Shown: in pieces, positions 10,667 through 20,452 of the stretch | Layout of the letters: every line of letters starts with the position of its first letter | Numbering within the stretch: position 1 is the stretch's first letter | Source: Aurantiacibacter zhengii | GTDB taxonomy: Bacteria > Pseudomonadota > Alphaproteobacteria > Sphingomonadales > Sphingomonadaceae | Assembly: GCF_003584125.1 (NCBI RefSeq) | Contig: NZ_QXFL01000001.1 | Location: forward strand, 62,001 to 126,000 | Direction: 5' to 3' | DNA length: 64,000 bases | Notes under the pieces: model-generated | Database searches by the model: none | The model's input: only the letters and a program-made list of their open reading frames with translations | What the model was told of the DNA's origin: nothing | Program-made: the position numbers and the translations under genes

Positions 10667-12129
10667 TGGAATATTCGACCTCCCTCGCGCTGCTTGCGCC
10701 CGAGATCCTCGTATCCGTATCGGGTCTCGTCCTCTTGCTGGTTGCCGCGTGGAGCGGTGACAAGAGTGCCCGCTTCATCTCCATCGCCGCGGCCGTGGTT
10801 CTTGGCGGAGCATTCGCGCTTGTTGCGCCCTCGGTCTGCACCGGTGCCGCAGGGCCTGACACGGTGGCGTTCGGCGGACAATTCCGCGCCGACGCCTTCG
10901 CCGGTCTGGCCAAGCTGATGATCTTCGCCGCGTCGGGCGCTGCCCTGGTCGTCGCGCCGCGTTTCTTTGGCCGGGCTGGTGCGATGCGGGCCGAGTTCCC
11001 GATCCTGGTGCTGTTCGCAGCGCTGGGCATGAGCATCATGGTCTCCGCCGCGGATCTCATCACGCTCTATATCGGTCTGGAGCTCAACTCGCTCTCCGCC
11101 TACGTGCTCGCCGCCATCCTGCGCGATGATGAACGCAGCGCCGAAGCCGGCCTCAAGTACTTCGTGCTGGGCGGCCTTGCATCTGGCATCCTGTTGTTCG
11201 GCATGAGCCTGACCTACGGCTTTGCCGGAACGACCAACTTTGGCGGGATTGCCATCGCCGTGGCGGATGGTCTTTCAACCGGTCAGCTGTTTGGCCTTAC
11301 CTTCGTTCTGGCTGGCCTTGCCTTCAAGATCAGCGCCGCGCCGTTCCACATGTGGACGCCCGACGTGTACGAAGGCGCGCCCACGCCGGTAACGATGTTC
11401 TTCGCCAGCGCGCCCAAGGTCGCCGCGATTGCCCTTCTGGCCCGCGTTTCACTGGAGGCCTTCGGCAGCCAGTCGCTGGCCTGGCAGCAGATCGTGATCT
11501 TTGCCGCGCTGCTGTCGATCGTGATCGGCGCCCTGGGCGCAATCGGCCAGCAGAATGTGAAGCGGCTGCTTGCCTATTCCTCTATCAACAACGTCGGTTT
11601 CATTCTGATTGGTCTCGCCACCGGTACGCTGGCGGGTGCGAGCGCGATGATGGTCTATCTCGCGATTTATGTGGTCATGACCATCGGTAGCTTCGTCGCC
11701 GTTCTGCTGATGCGCGATGGCAACGGAGACCAGGTTGAGAGCATTTCCGATCTCGCCGGTCTTTCCACCACTCGCCCGGCGCTGGCCTGGTGCCTGATGG
11801 CGCTGATGTTCAGCCTTGCGGGTATTCCGCCGCTGTTCGGCTTCTGGGGCAAGTTCGTGGTGTTCCAGGCGGCGGTGGAGGCAGACCTCATCGCACTGGC
11901 CGCGATCGGTATCGCTGCCTCGGTTATCGGCGCGTTCTACTACATCAAGATCGTGAAGGTCATGTTCTTCGATGAGGCGGTGAACACGGTTACCGGCAAG
12001 AGCGATACGCCGCACTGGGTCCTGCTGGCCATTTGTGCGCTGTTGATCTCGCCGCTCGGCTATCTGCTGATCGGGCCGCTTGGCAACCTGGCGGACATGG
12101 CTGCGGCCTCGCTCGCCGTCGCGTTCTGA
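10666..12129 (+). CDS. nuoN: NADH-quinone oxidoreductase subunit N
   Basis: A 487-residue membrane subunit, the third antiporter-like unit of complex I. The frame is open upstream into nuoM, but ATG 10666 overlaps the nuoM stop and gives the expected N-terminus. Family motifs include YIGLELNSLSAYVLAAI, FKISAAPFHMWTPDVYEGAPTPVT and KRLLAYSSINNVGF. It is the last nuo gene. The following birA starts one base after its stop, so the operon appears to read on into cofactor genes. Confidence 0.97.
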   Translation: MEYSTSLALLAPEILVSVSGLVLLLVAAWSGDKSARFISIAAAVVLGGAFALVAPSVCTGAAGPDTVAFGGQFRADAFAGLAKLMIFAASGAALVVAPRFFGRAGAMRAEFPILVLFAALGMSIMVSAADLITLYIGLELNSLSAYVLAAILRDDERSAEAGLKYFVLGGLASGILLFGMSLTYGFAGTTNFGGIAIAVADGLSTGQLFGLTFVLAGLAFKISAAPFHMWTPDVYEGAPTPVTMFFASAPKVAAIALLARVSLEAFGSQSLAWQQIVIFAALLSIVIGALGAIGQQNVKRLLAYSSINNVGFILIGLATGTLAGASAMMVYLAIYVVMTIGSFVAVLLMRDGNGDQVESISDLAGLSTTRPALAWCLMALMFSLAGIPPLFGFWGKFVVFQAAVEADLIALAAIGIAASVIGAFYYIKIVKVMFFDEAVNTVTGKSDTPHWVLLAICALLISPLGYLLIGPLGNLADMAAASLAVAF

Positions 12130-12130
12130 T

Positions 12131-12856
12131 GTGTCGTCGCGGATAGACTACGTCGCTGAAACCGGCAGCACCAATGCCGACCTTCTGGCGCGCCTCGCAG
12201 CGAATGAGCTGGTTCCCGAAGGGTTCTGGCTCGTCACGGACAGGCAGGGCGCGGGGCGAGGACGGCAAGGGCGCAACTGGATAGACGCGCCGGGCAACTT
12301 CATGGGCTCCACGGTTGTGCGTCTGCAGGACCGCGATCCGCGGCCCGCAACGCTCAGTTTCGTGGCTGCGCTTGCGGTCTATGAAACGGTGCTTCCCTTT
12401 CTGGCGAATCCGGCGAGCCTGATGCTGAAGTGGCCCAACGACGTGCTGCTTGAGGGTGCGAAGTTCTGCGGTCTTCTGCTGGAAGCTGAGCGCGGCCATG
12501 TCGTAATCGGTATCGGCGTGAATCTGGCCGCTGCCCCGACAGTCACGGATCGCAAGGTGCGCTCGCTCTCGGATAGCGGTCCCGCCCCCGCGCGGGATGC
12601 TTTTGCAGAGGCGCTGGCCGCGCAATTCGCCGTGGAGTTGCAGCGCTGGCGGGAGTATGGGGCTGAGCCTATCACGAACCGCTGGAAAGCCGCCGCCCAC
12701 CGCCCCGGAACCCCGCTTCAAGTCCACGATGCCGGGGGCACGCAGCTTTCGGGCAAGTACGATGGCCTGACCGAAGATGGCGCGCTACGCTTGCGCCTGC
12801 CCGATGGCACCACACATATCGTGCACGCAGGCGATGTAATGCTGGAGGAAAGCTGA
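12131..12856 (+). CDS. birA: Biotin--[acetyl-CoA-carboxylase] ligase
   Basis: This 241-residue enzyme activates biotin with ATP and attaches it to the carboxyl carrier protein. Visible motifs are GSTNADLL, the biotinyl-AMP loop [11 protein letters not shown], and [19 protein letters not shown]. It lacks the N-terminal helix-turn-helix of E. coli BirA, so it should be a pure ligase and not a repressor. I placed the start at GTG 12131, one base after the nuoN stop, because upstream codons overlap nuoN. The product fits the short alphaproteobacterial type. The stop overlaps the coaX ATG. Confidence 0.92.
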   Translation: MSSRIDYVAETGSTNADLLARLAANELVPEGFWLVTDRQGAGRGRQGRNWIDAPGNFMGSTVVRLQDRDPRPATLSFVAALAVYETVLPFLANPASLMLKWPNDVLLEGAKFCGLLLEAERGHVVIGIGVNLAAAPTVTDRKVRSLSDSGPAPARDAFAEALAAQFAVELQRWREYGAEPITNRWKAAAHRPGTPLQVHDAGGTQLSGKYDGLTEDGALRLRLPDGTTHIVHAGDVMLEES

Positions 12857-13635
12857 TGCTGCTCGCAGTCGATGTCGGCAACACCAATGTCGTTTTCGCC
12901 CTGTTCGATGGGCAGGACATCCGTGCGCGCTGGCGCATTGCCACCGACGGGCGCCGGACGGGCGATGAATACGCCACCTGGCTGCTCCAACTGCTTTCCA
13001 TCGAGGGGCTAGACCGCAGCGATGTGACGAGCATCATCTTTGGCTCGGTCGTGCCGAGGGCTGATCACAATCTCACTGTCCTGGCGCAGAAATACTTCGG
13101 CATCGAACCGCTTATCGCGGGCCAGGGTAAGGCCGCGTGGAATTTCGAGATCGATGTGGAGCAGCCTCAAACACTCGGGGCGGACCGCGCGCTGAACTGC
13201 ATTGCTGCTCATGAGCTTGTTGGCGGCGACATGATCGTGGTCGATTTCGGCACGGCAACCAAGTTCGAGGCGGTGGATTACAACGGCGCCTACAAGGGCG
13301 GCATCATCGCGCCGGGAATCAACCTTTCTCTGGATGCGCTAGTGGGCAAGACCGCCAAGCTGCCGCGCATCGCCATAGAGGCGCCCAAGACCAGCAGCGT
13401 CATCGGTCGCAATACCGAAGATCAGATGCTCATCGGGGTCTTTTGGGGGTATGTGGCCATGATAGAGGGGCTGATAGGGCGGATGAAGGCGCAGATCGGC
13501 CGCCCCGTAAAGGTTGTCGCCACGGGCGGCCTCGCCATCCTGTTCGACCAGAAGACTGACATATTCGACGTGATTGACGCCGACCTTACCATACGCGGCC
13601 TGCAAATCCTGGCCCAGCGCGCTGGAGCGACATGA
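12856..13635 (+). CDS. coaX: Type III pantothenate kinase
   Basis: A 259-residue enzyme for the first step of coenzyme A synthesis: it phosphorylates pantothenate. The ATP-site motif at the very N-terminus is [16 protein letters not shown], followed by LGADRALN and the second phosphate site [12 protein letters not shown]. These are the ASKHA-fold motifs of the type III enzyme, which differs from type I CoaA. Start and stop overlap birA and rnj, an order that recurs downstream of nuo operons in alphaproteobacteria. Confidence 0.95.
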   Translation: MLLAVDVGNTNVVFALFDGQDIRARWRIATDGRRTGDEYATWLLQLLSIEGLDRSDVTSIIFGSVVPRADHNLTVLAQKYFGIEPLIAGQGKAAWNFEIDVEQPQTLGADRALNCIAAHELVGGDMIVVDFGTATKFEAVDYNGAYKGGIIAPGINLSLDALVGKTAKLPRIAIEAPKTSSVIGRNTEDQMLIGVFWGYVAMIEGLIGRMKAQIGRPVKVVATGGLAILFDQKTDIFDVIDADLTIRGLQILAQRAGAT

Positions 13636-15281
13636 AGAAAGATTTTACCCCGCAAGACGAACTGCTTTTTCTGGCCCTCGGGGGATCGGGCGAGATCGGC
13701 ATGAACGTTAACCTCTACGGCTGCCAGGGCAAGTGGCTGATGGTGGACCTGGGGATGAGCTTCGGCTCCAACGAATATCCCGGCACAGAGCTGATGTTCG
13801 CCGACCCTGAGTTCATCGAAGAGCGCGCGAAGGACCTGCTCGGCATCGTCCTGACCCACGCGCACGAGGACCACATTGGCGCGATACCCTATTTCGCCGC
13901 CGATCTGGGCGTGCCGCTTTATGCAACGCCGTTCACCGCAGACCTGATCGTGCGTAAGCTGGATGAGGCCGGCCTGACCCGGCAGGTAGAGTTGAACGTG
14001 ATCGAGGAAGATCATGGCGAGTTCGATCTTGGACCGTTCTCGATTACCTACATCCCGCTGGCTCACTCGATTGCCGAGGGCAATGCGCTGCTTATCGAGA
14101 CGCCCTACGGTCGCATTTTCCACACCGGGGACTGGAAGCTGGATGACGATCCGCAGATCGGCACCCCTGCGACGGAAGAAGAGCTTACCGCCATCGGCGA
14201 CGGCGGCGTGCTGGCGCTGGTGTGCGATTCTACCAACGTCTTCAATCCCGTACCTTCGGGCAGCGAAGGCGCGGTCTACACCGGGCTGCTGGAAGAGGTG
14301 CAGAAGCACCGCGGAAAACGCGTACTTGTCACCACATTCGCGTCCAATGTCGCCCGCCTCAAGACCCTTGGCGCGGTGGCCCAGCGAACCGGGCGCCAGC
14401 TTTGCGTGGCCGGCCGTTCGCTCGACCGCATGATCGAGGTCGGCAAGGCAAATGGATATCTCGACGATTTTCCAGACGTCGTGAACTTCGATACCGCCAT
14501 GGGGGTGCCCCGCGGCGAAATCATGGTCATTGCCACGGGCGGGCAGGGCGAGCCTCGCGCTGCCTTGTCCAGGATCGCCGATGACAGCCATCCCATCAGC
14601 CTAGACGAAGGCGACGTGATCCTCTTCTCGAGCCGGGTAATACCCGGCAACGACATCGCCATCGGCCGCGTTCAGAACCAGCTTGCCGAGCGTGGCATCG
14701 TAATGGTGACCGACCGCCAGAGCGAGATCCATGTCTCCGGCCACCCCGGTCGCCCGGAACTGGAGGCGCTTTATGGTTGGCTGCGCCCCGAAATCCTTGT
14801 GCCGGTGCATGGCGAGATTCGTCATATGCAGGAACAGGCGCGGCTTGGTCGTGAATCCGGTATTGCCCACAGCATCTACCAGAAGAACGGCGATATCGTG
14901 CGCCTCGCGCCCGGCGCACCGGGCAAGATAGCTCAGGTCCGCACCGGACGCCTTGTGCTGGACGGTGACATCATCGTGCCTTCCGACGGGGATGCGGTCA
15001 CGATGCGCCGCCGTCTTTCACGCGATGGCATGCTGATCGTCGTGCTGGACCAAGCGGGCGGCGTACACGTGGAAGGGATCGGTCTGCCGCTGGACGAGGA
15101 TTACGACGAGTTCGTCGAGGAGGCGGAGGCCGACGTCACCGCGGCCATCGGCAAGCTTAAAGGGCGTCGCCGCGAAGATCGTGAGGAAGTGCTGGAGGCT
15201 GCCCGCCTTGCTGCCCGGCGCGCCGCCCAGCGCTGGTCGGGCAAGAAACCGCAGACGCGCGTGATCATCGCGGGCGAATAG
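13632..15281 (+). CDS. rnj: Ribonuclease J
   Basis: A 549-residue metallo-beta-lactamase/beta-CASP nuclease of RNA processing and decay, with 5'-to-3' exonuclease and endonuclease activity in the family. The metal-binding motif HAHEDH is at H76, H78, D80 and H81, and the distal site is in [11 protein letters not shown]. The beta-CASP part includes [10 protein letters not shown] and [15 protein letters not shown] sequence (ends [10 protein letters not shown]). The start overlaps the coaX stop by four bases. The length is normal for alphaproteobacterial RNase J. Confidence 0.96.
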   Translation: MKKDFTPQDELLFLALGGSGEIGMNVNLYGCQGKWLMVDLGMSFGSNEYPGTELMFADPEFIEERAKDLLGIVLTHAHEDHIGAIPYFAADLGVPLYATPFTADLIVRKLDEAGLTRQVELNVIEEDHGEFDLGPFSITYIPLAHSIAEGNALLIETPYGRIFHTGDWKLDDDPQIGTPATEEELTAIGDGGVLALVCDSTNVFNPVPSGSEGAVYTGLLEEVQKHRGKRVLVTTFASNVARLKTLGAVAQRTGRQLCVAGRSLDRMIEVGKANGYLDDFPDVVNFDTAMGVPRGEIMVIATGGQGEPRAALSRIADDSHPISLDEGDVILFSSRVIPGNDIAIGRVQNQLAERGIVMVTDRQSEIHVSGHPGRPELEALYGWLRPEILVPVHGEIRHMQEQARLGRESGIAHSIYQKNGDIVRLAPGAPGKIAQVRTGRLVLDGDIIVPSDGDAVTMRRRLSRDGMLIVVLDQAGGVHVEGIGLPLDEDYDEFVEEAEADVTAAIGKLKGRRREDREEVLEAARLAARRAAQRWSGKKPQTRVIIAGE

Positions 15282-15283
15282 CA

Positions 15284-15565
15284 ATGAAGATCACGTCCAT
15301 CATCGCGATCTATGCGCTGTTCTGGGTGATGAGCGCATTCCTGCTGCTGCCGTTCGGTGTAAAGACGCATGACGAAGCGGGCCTGGAAAAGATCCCCGGG
15401 CAGGCCGACAGCGCACCGGCCAACTTCCGCCCGGGGCGCCTGGCTCTGCGCGCGTCCGTGCTCGCCGCAGTACTCGCCGCGCTTTACATCGCCAACTATA
15501 CCCAGGGGTGGGTGACCGTGGAGGATATCGATATCCTCGGTCAGTTGAACCCACCGCCGCAATAG
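15284..15565 (+). CDS. DUF1467 family membrane protein
   Basis: A 93-residue protein that starts two bases after the rnj stop. Two membrane helices are visible (about residues 4-24 and 50-70). The segment between them, LPFGVKTHDEAG, is typical of the DUF1467 family, which in alphaproteobacteria commonly follows the nuo-birA-coaX-rnj run. Function is unknown. It is the last gene of the plus-strand run: the next gene ends head-on only nine bases downstream, with no obvious stem-loop terminator between. Confidence 0.88.
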   Translation: MKITSIIAIYALFWVMSAFLLLPFGVKTHDEAGLEKIPGQADSAPANFRPGRLALRASVLAAVLAALYIANYTQGWVTVEDIDILGQLNPPPQ

Positions 15566-15574
15566 CCCGGGGCG

Positions 15575-18136
15575 CTAGTCCCGCAGCCGGTCGATCGCCT
15601 GCGCCAGCGCGACGTAGAGCTTGCCCATATCGCTGGATAGCAGCGTCACCGCCAGGGCATTGCCATCGCGGGTGGAAAGGATGCCACGCAGCATCGCCTC
15701 GAAATCGTGGATGTATCGGTTGACGGTTTCGCGGAATTCCGCGTCTTCGGCATAGACGCCGTTGATCTGCCGGGCTTCGTGCTTGTCCAGCAACTTGACC
15801 GCCCGGCGCGTGAATATTCCGCGGTCCCCGCGCAGGTAATGGGCCCACTGCGTATCGCCCACATCGTTGTCGAACGCCTTGGCAATGTCGATGGAACTGG
15901 AATTCAGGGCCTCAGTAATCAGGGCCATGCGACGTGTGAAATCGCTGTTTGTCTGCTCTTCCGCGCGATCTCGCGCATACTGTACGCGGGCTTCCAGGTT
16001 ACCAGCCAGTTCGTTGACCTTTGCCAATTGTTCGCGAAGTTCCTGTGCGGTCTTGCGACCGGCATCGTCGGCCCGGGTGGTTGCCTTTTCCAGTTCGGCA
16101 ATGGTTTCCTCGGCATGGCGGCGCATGGCATCGGCCAGTTGCTCGCGGCTTGCCTCGGCGATCTTTTCCGCGAGGTCGGCTACCGCGTTGGTCTGCTCTC
16201 CGCGCAGGTTTTCGAGGACCTCGGCCGAAGCGGCGCTCAACATGTCGATGGCTTCGCGCAGTTCCTTGGACGTACGCTCCGCCAGCTTGTCTGCTTCGCT
16301 TCCGACCTTGGCCAACTGGCGCTCCATTTCGCCAAGCTGTTCGACCGAAGCCGTGCCTGTCTGACGTGCCTGGTCGAGTTGCTCGGCAAGGCGACCACCA
16401 CGGTTTTCGGCCTCTTCGATCAGGCCATGCAATTCTCTCGCCGAGCTGTCGAAGGAAGAAAGGCGACTTTCGGCGTTGGCGACGGCATCTGAAAGCGGAC
16501 CCTGCGAATGGTGCGTTGTGGAGCGGACGATTTCGAGCAGGCGTACGCTGTCGTCGGTAAGCCGGGTGATGAACGCATTGCTTTCCTCCAGCACTGCGCG
16601 GCTTTGCGACAGGCGATCGGACAGTATGTCCGCGGCCTCTGCCACGCGTCCATGCGTATCGTCAGCCGTGGATCCCAGCCGGACCATGTCTGTATCGAGC
16701 GAGGAGAGCCTTCCGGCGAGTGCCTCGCCACGCTCTGCCAGCCCGGCGACATGGGCAAGGTGTTCTTCCTGGCGTTCCTGCACACGCTGGTCGAATTCGG
16801 CAATGCGCGCCTCCAGCGCGGCCAGCGTCTCCTGCTGGGCTGCAGCATTTGCTTCACGCCGCTGCTCGAAATCCTGCTGGAACGCGTTCATAGCGTCGGC
16901 AAGCCCCTGGTCCACCTTGCCAGCTTCGTCGTTCAGGGCGACGAGGCGCATGCGGGCATTCGTCATCGCCGTTTCGTCCAGCTTGATGATACCTTCCAGC
17001 ACCTGCTTCATCCGGTCTTCCAGAGCCGTAATAGAATCAGACCAGCGCTTGATCGCCGTCGATTGGCCGCCTTCCAGCCCTTCGACGAGCTTCTCACCTT
17101 CGACCCGCAATGACGCCAGCCGGTCCCGCATGGAGGCAGTCGCTGCCGCTTCGCGCTCTTGCAAGGCTTCGGCATCGTCTTGAAGCTGCCGGGCGAGTGC
17201 TTCGGAACGCGCGGCAATCGCATCGAAAACACGCTCTTCCGAACCGTCGAGTTGTTTCCGGAATTCGTCGGTGCTCGCGCGGAGGCGGTCGAACCGCTGC
17301 GCCGTGAGGTCACCAAGGGCGGCAATCTGTTCCTCGAAAGCGGTGAGGGTGGCTTCCACCTTCTCGCCAATTTTCGCGACATGCGCTTCGCCGGTGTGGT
17401 GCAGGTCGTTCAACCGCTCGAAGGAGGCGAGCAGGCCATCGACCTGTTGTTGAGCCGAATTGCCGGCATTGCCGACCTGGTTGTTCATGTCCCGCGCGGC
17501 ATTGGTGAGGACGGGCAACTGGTCGCGCAGCCTTTCCATGTTGGCGACCGCGGAATCGCTGACGTGACCGATGTTGTCGATCTGCGTGGAATTGTCGCGG
17601 ATCAGGCCCTGCAGGTGATCGGCATTGGTAGACAGTCGCTCCGCTGCGACACGGCCCAGGCTCTCCAGGTCTCGCGACTGGGACTCGATGAAATCTCGTG
17701 CGAGGGCCAGCTCGCGGTTCACCACGAGCAGGCGGCTTTCAAGACGAGCGGATTCCTCGGAAAGGGCGCGCGCAGCATCGGTGAAGCGGTTCGCTTCCCG
17801 CCGACTGTTGCGCATTGCGATGATGTAAAGCGCGCTCAGCAATACGAGCGGCACCGACCATTGCACGATCCAGTCGATCCACTGGGCCGGGGTGGCGCCA
17901 GAGATCATTTCCCGCTGGTGGACCCAGCCGAAGAACGCCGTCCAGCCGAGCGCCGCCATTATGACGACGGCGGGGACGATCCACGTCGCCTTCGCCCGTG
18001 TCGGTTCTTCTTCCCAATACTGCTCCTCGTAAACCTCCTGATCGGAGGTGTCATAGGTATCGGCAACGTGGGTGTCGTCGGGCACATCGCGAGCAGAATC
18101 GTCCTGCTCCGAAACAAGATTGTGTCTGCGGGTCAT
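15575..18136 (-). CDS. Membrane-anchored coiled-coil protein, TipN-like architecture
   Basis: An 853-residue protein with an acidic N-terminus (about 1-48), two close membrane helices (about 52-72 and 89-108), then a very long helical region rich in Ala, Glu, Gln and Arg (about 115-740). The C-terminal about 110 residues are less repetitive and probably folded (from SSSIDIAKAFDNDVGD to the end AIDRLRD). Two N-terminal helices followed by a huge cytoplasmic coiled coil is the layout of TipN, the Caulobacter birth-scar polarity protein of similar length. I rely on architecture, not on a sequence match. Annotation as an ATPase or chemotaxis-like protein would not be supported: no Walker motif or MCP signalling tip is seen. 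Divergent from the next gene across 165 bases. Confidence 0.8.
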   Translation of the reverse strand: MTRRHNLVSEQDDSARDVPDDTHVADTYDTSDQEVYEEQYWEEEPTRAKATWIVPAVVIMAALGWTAFFGWVHQREMISGATPAQWIDWIVQWSVPLVLLSALYIIAMRNSRREANRFTDAARALSEESARLESRLLVVNRELALARDFIESQSRDLESLGRVAAERLSTNADHLQGLIRDNSTQIDNIGHVSDSAVANMERLRDQLPVLTNAARDMNNQVGNAGNSAQQQVDGLLASFERLNDLHHTGEAHVAKIGEKVEATLTAFEEQIAALGDLTAQRFDRLRASTDEFRKQLDGSEERVFDAIAARSEALARQLQDDAEALQEREAAATASMRDRLASLRVEGEKLVEGLEGGQSTAIKRWSDSITALEDRMKQVLEGIIKLDETAMTNARMRLVALNDEAGKVDQGLADAMNAFQQDFEQRREANAAAQQETLAALEARIAEFDQRVQERQEEHLAHVAGLAERGEALAGRLSSLDTDMVRLGSTADDTHGRVAEAADILSDRLSQSRAVLEESNAFITRLTDDSVRLLEIVRSTTHHSQGPLSDAVANAESRLSSFDSSARELHGLIEEAENRGGRLAEQLDQARQTGTASVEQLGEMERQLAKVGSEADKLAERTSKELREAIDMLSAASAEVLENLRGEQTNAVADLAEKIAEASREQLADAMRRHAEETIAELEKATTRADDAGRKTAQELREQLAKVNELAGNLEARVQYARDRAEEQTNSDFTRRMALITEALNSSSIDIAKAFDNDVGDTQWAHYLRGDRGIFTRRAVKLLDKHEARQINGVYAEDAEFRETVNRYIHDFEAMLRGILSTRDGNALAVTLLSSDMGKLYVALAQAIDRLRD

Positions 18137-18301
18137 GCCTCGTCCTTAACACACAGTAAAAGCCTTGGGACCACCGCAAATGGTTAAAACCCACCGGGCA
18201 GCGCAGCCAGCGTGCGTTTTATCGGGGAGGGGGTCGCGCCATCTTGGCATCGTGCGATGCGCGGCCTAGCTAGGCGCCATGCCAGACAGCAAAGTCCACC
18301 T

Positions 18302-19453
18302 ATGCGCGCAGCGCTGATTGCCATTCCGCATCCAGGCGAAGGCATAATGCCGGCTATTGCAGGTAAGTCTGTCGCGCATCGGCAGCTGCTGTTCGCGCGC
18401 GAGGTTGGGTGCGAAAGCGTCATCGCGTTCGGCAGCGGGGCTTCGCCCGACGGGATCGACCTGCGCCACGCGGCAGAGCGCGTAGGCGTGAAATTCAGTG
18501 TGATTTCCACCGCCCATGCCTTACCCGGCATCATCCGCGAAGATGACAGCCTGTTGGTACTGACCCCCGGTCTCCTGCCCGAATCGCGCGTCGCTCTGGA
18601 CCTCCTGCGCGCCGAGGGCGATCGGATACTCGTCGTGTCTGCCGGACCGGGTGCCAGGGCAGGTTTCGAAAGGATCGATCTCGATCGCGCATGGGCTGGG
18701 GCCATGACAATTCCGGGACACCTGCTAGGCGGCCTTGCAGGTCTGCCCGAAGACGTAGCGCCGCACGGTGCGCTGCTGCGAATCGCGCTTCAGCAGCGCC
18801 TGCCGGAAGCTCGCCTGGCCGATTCGTCACTGGACGACGGTCGATGGATACAGGTTTCCTCCCGCGAGGTTGCCGAAAGCCGAACGGCAGAGTGGCTGCA
18901 CAACCAGCTGGGCGGGGAGGTGGCAGGGGCGCCGTCTCGCTGGCTCGCGCGCAAATTCATTACCGGCGCGGGCAGCAAACTCGCACAAATGCGCCACGCG
19001 CGGGCTGCGGCACTCACACTGGCGCTCTGCCTGATGGGGGCGAGCATGGCAGCAGGGATCTACGAGCGTCCTGCTTTCGGCTTCGCGCTCGCAGCCCTGA
19101 GCGTCCCGGTGCTGGAACTGTTCCTCGCGATTTCGAGGCTGGGCGTGGCACCCTTCGGAGAGTTGCGACGGTGGCCGTGGATATGTTTCGCCGTCGATGC
19201 CACCCTGTTCGTGCTCGGCGTGCTGGCGATCGACAGCTTGCCTTACCGGGCGATTTTTCCGCCTGCGGTGCTCGCCTTCGGGCTTCTCCTGCTCGACAAG
19301 CGCGTCCTGCCTCGATGGCTGTTACCCCTGAAAGACCGGATGGTGATCGGCGGATTCTTGGCAATCCTGGCCGCAATCGCGAAGCCGGAACTCGGCATCA
19401 TGCTGGCGGGACTGCTGGTGCTGGCCGCCAATACCATTTCGCCACGCAGATAA
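18302..19453 (+). CDS. Membrane protein, possibly a degenerate nucleotidyltransferase/CDP-alcohol transferase
   Basis: A 383-residue protein from ATG 18302; the frame is open upstream but without a better start. The N-terminal about 190 residues are soluble and look like a worn Rossmann-type nucleotidyltransferase: MRAALIAIPHPGEG, then AGKSVAHRQLLFAREVG. A segment WLARKFITGAGSKLAQ resembles the entry to CDP-alcohol phosphotransferase domains, followed by about five membrane helices. The catalytic pattern expected there (DG...AR...G...D) is not present; the matching helix reads VLELFLAISRLG. I infer a pseudoenzyme of the bifunctional IPCT/DIPPS type, with modest confidence. It is followed closely by the DUF2336-like and kinase-like genes. 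Confidence 0.7.
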   Translation: MRAALIAIPHPGEGIMPAIAGKSVAHRQLLFAREVGCESVIAFGSGASPDGIDLRHAAERVGVKFSVISTAHALPGIIREDDSLLVLTPGLLPESRVALDLLRAEGDRILVVSAGPGARAGFERIDLDRAWAGAMTIPGHLLGGLAGLPEDVAPHGALLRIALQQRLPEARLADSSLDDGRWIQVSSREVAESRTAEWLHNQLGGEVAGAPSRWLARKFITGAGSKLAQMRHARAAALTLALCLMGASMAAGIYERPAFGFALAALSVPVLELFLAISRLGVAPFGELRRWPWICFAVDATLFVLGVLAIDSLPYRAIFPPAVLAFGLLLLDKRVLPRWLLPLKDRMVIGGFLAILAAIAKPELGIMLAGLLVLAANTISPRR

Positions 19454-19476
19454 CGCGGGTTTAACCAAGCTGCGCT

Positions 19477-20448
19477 ATGCCGAAACCCATGAACGATACA
19501 GCAACAGCCGGGCCGTCCGCCGAGTCCGTCGAGGACATGCTGCGCGGTGAACTGGCGCAGGGTGATGTCATCCTGTCCACCGCCCGGCCGATCCTGCGCC
19601 ATCTGCTGGCGAATGACGACCACGCGCTGTTCAGCGACGAGGTGATCGCCAAGATTCGCGGGATGATGGTCCATCTTTCCCGGCAGATGCTGTTCGAGCT
19701 GGCGGCGGAGCTGGCCTTCCCCGACAGGGACGAGTTCGTCGATGGCAGGCAGGACGAACTTGCCACGCTGTTGCTGGAGGATACCGCCTTCCTCGGCCAC
19801 GCCCATGCCCTGACGATCGAGGCCCAGCTGGCCGAACGGCTGCACGGACGCAGCGGCATCGACCCTGTTCTCTCTCCGCTAATGCAGGAATTGGCAGCTT
19901 CTTCGGACCAGGCGCTGGCCGCTGCTGCCATGCACGTCCTCGCCGCACAGGCGCGTTTCATGCAAAAGCAGCGCCGCATGGAATTGCCGCTGGCGGAATT
20001 GCCGGCAGAATTATTCCACACAGCCACCAAGCTGCTCAAGACATCGCAGGACGACCACGCCGATGCAGCCAAGGCGGTGTGCAACCGGCTGCGCAAGAAT
20101 TTCGACGAAAGCGAGCGCCGGATCGGGCAGATGACGCGCCTGGTCATGGCAATGAACCAGACTGCCCGGCGCGCGCTCAGCGTCGATCACGCAGGGCTGT
20201 CGCTGTTCTCTACCGCCTTGTCGATGGCGTGCGAGCAGGAGCGCGACATCGTCGTTCTCTCGCTGGGCGAGAACCAGTGTGCGCGGCTCGCCATATCGCT
20301 ACGGGCTGCGGGATTGAACCAGAGTGCGGTGGAGGAGCAGTTCCTCTACCTTCATCCCGAAATCACGCTGCCCAACGGTTTCGATGCCCTGCGCGCCGAC
20401 CGGGCAGCAGAGTTGCTGGGCGCGGCAGCGCCGGGAACGGCGCACTGA
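19477..20448 (+). CDS. DUF2336-like protein
   Basis: A 323-residue soluble, mostly helical protein. An early segment VILSTARPILRHLLANDDHALFSDEVIAKI and its alpha-helical repeats resemble the DUF2336 family of alphaproteobacteria, which often sits next to signalling genes. No catalytic motif is seen. ATG 19477 is used; an in-frame ATG four codons later is possible, and neither has a strong ribosome site. It lies 23 bases after the membrane protein and 4 bases before the kinase-like gene, so the three probably form one transcript. A regulatory role is inference from neighbours. Confidence 0.75.
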   Translation: MPKPMNDTATAGPSAESVEDMLRGELAQGDVILSTARPILRHLLANDDHALFSDEVIAKIRGMMVHLSRQMLFELAAELAFPDRDEFVDGRQDELATLLLEDTAFLGHAHALTIEAQLAERLHGRSGIDPVLSPLMQELAASSDQALAAAAMHVLAAQARFMQKQRRMELPLAELPAELFHTATKLLKTSQDDHADAAKAVCNRLRKNFDESERRIGQMTRLVMAMNQTARRALSVDHAGLSLFSTALSMACEQERDIVVLSLGENQCARLAISLRAAGLNQSAVEEQFLYLHPEITLPNGFDALRADRAAELLGAAAPGTAH

Positions 20449-20452
20449 GGCC

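Noticed and set aside
18137..18301. TTAA half-sites near the TipN-like gene, considered as a CtrA box
   Set aside because: The half-sites are about 30 bases apart, not the seven expected for TTAA-N7-TTAA.
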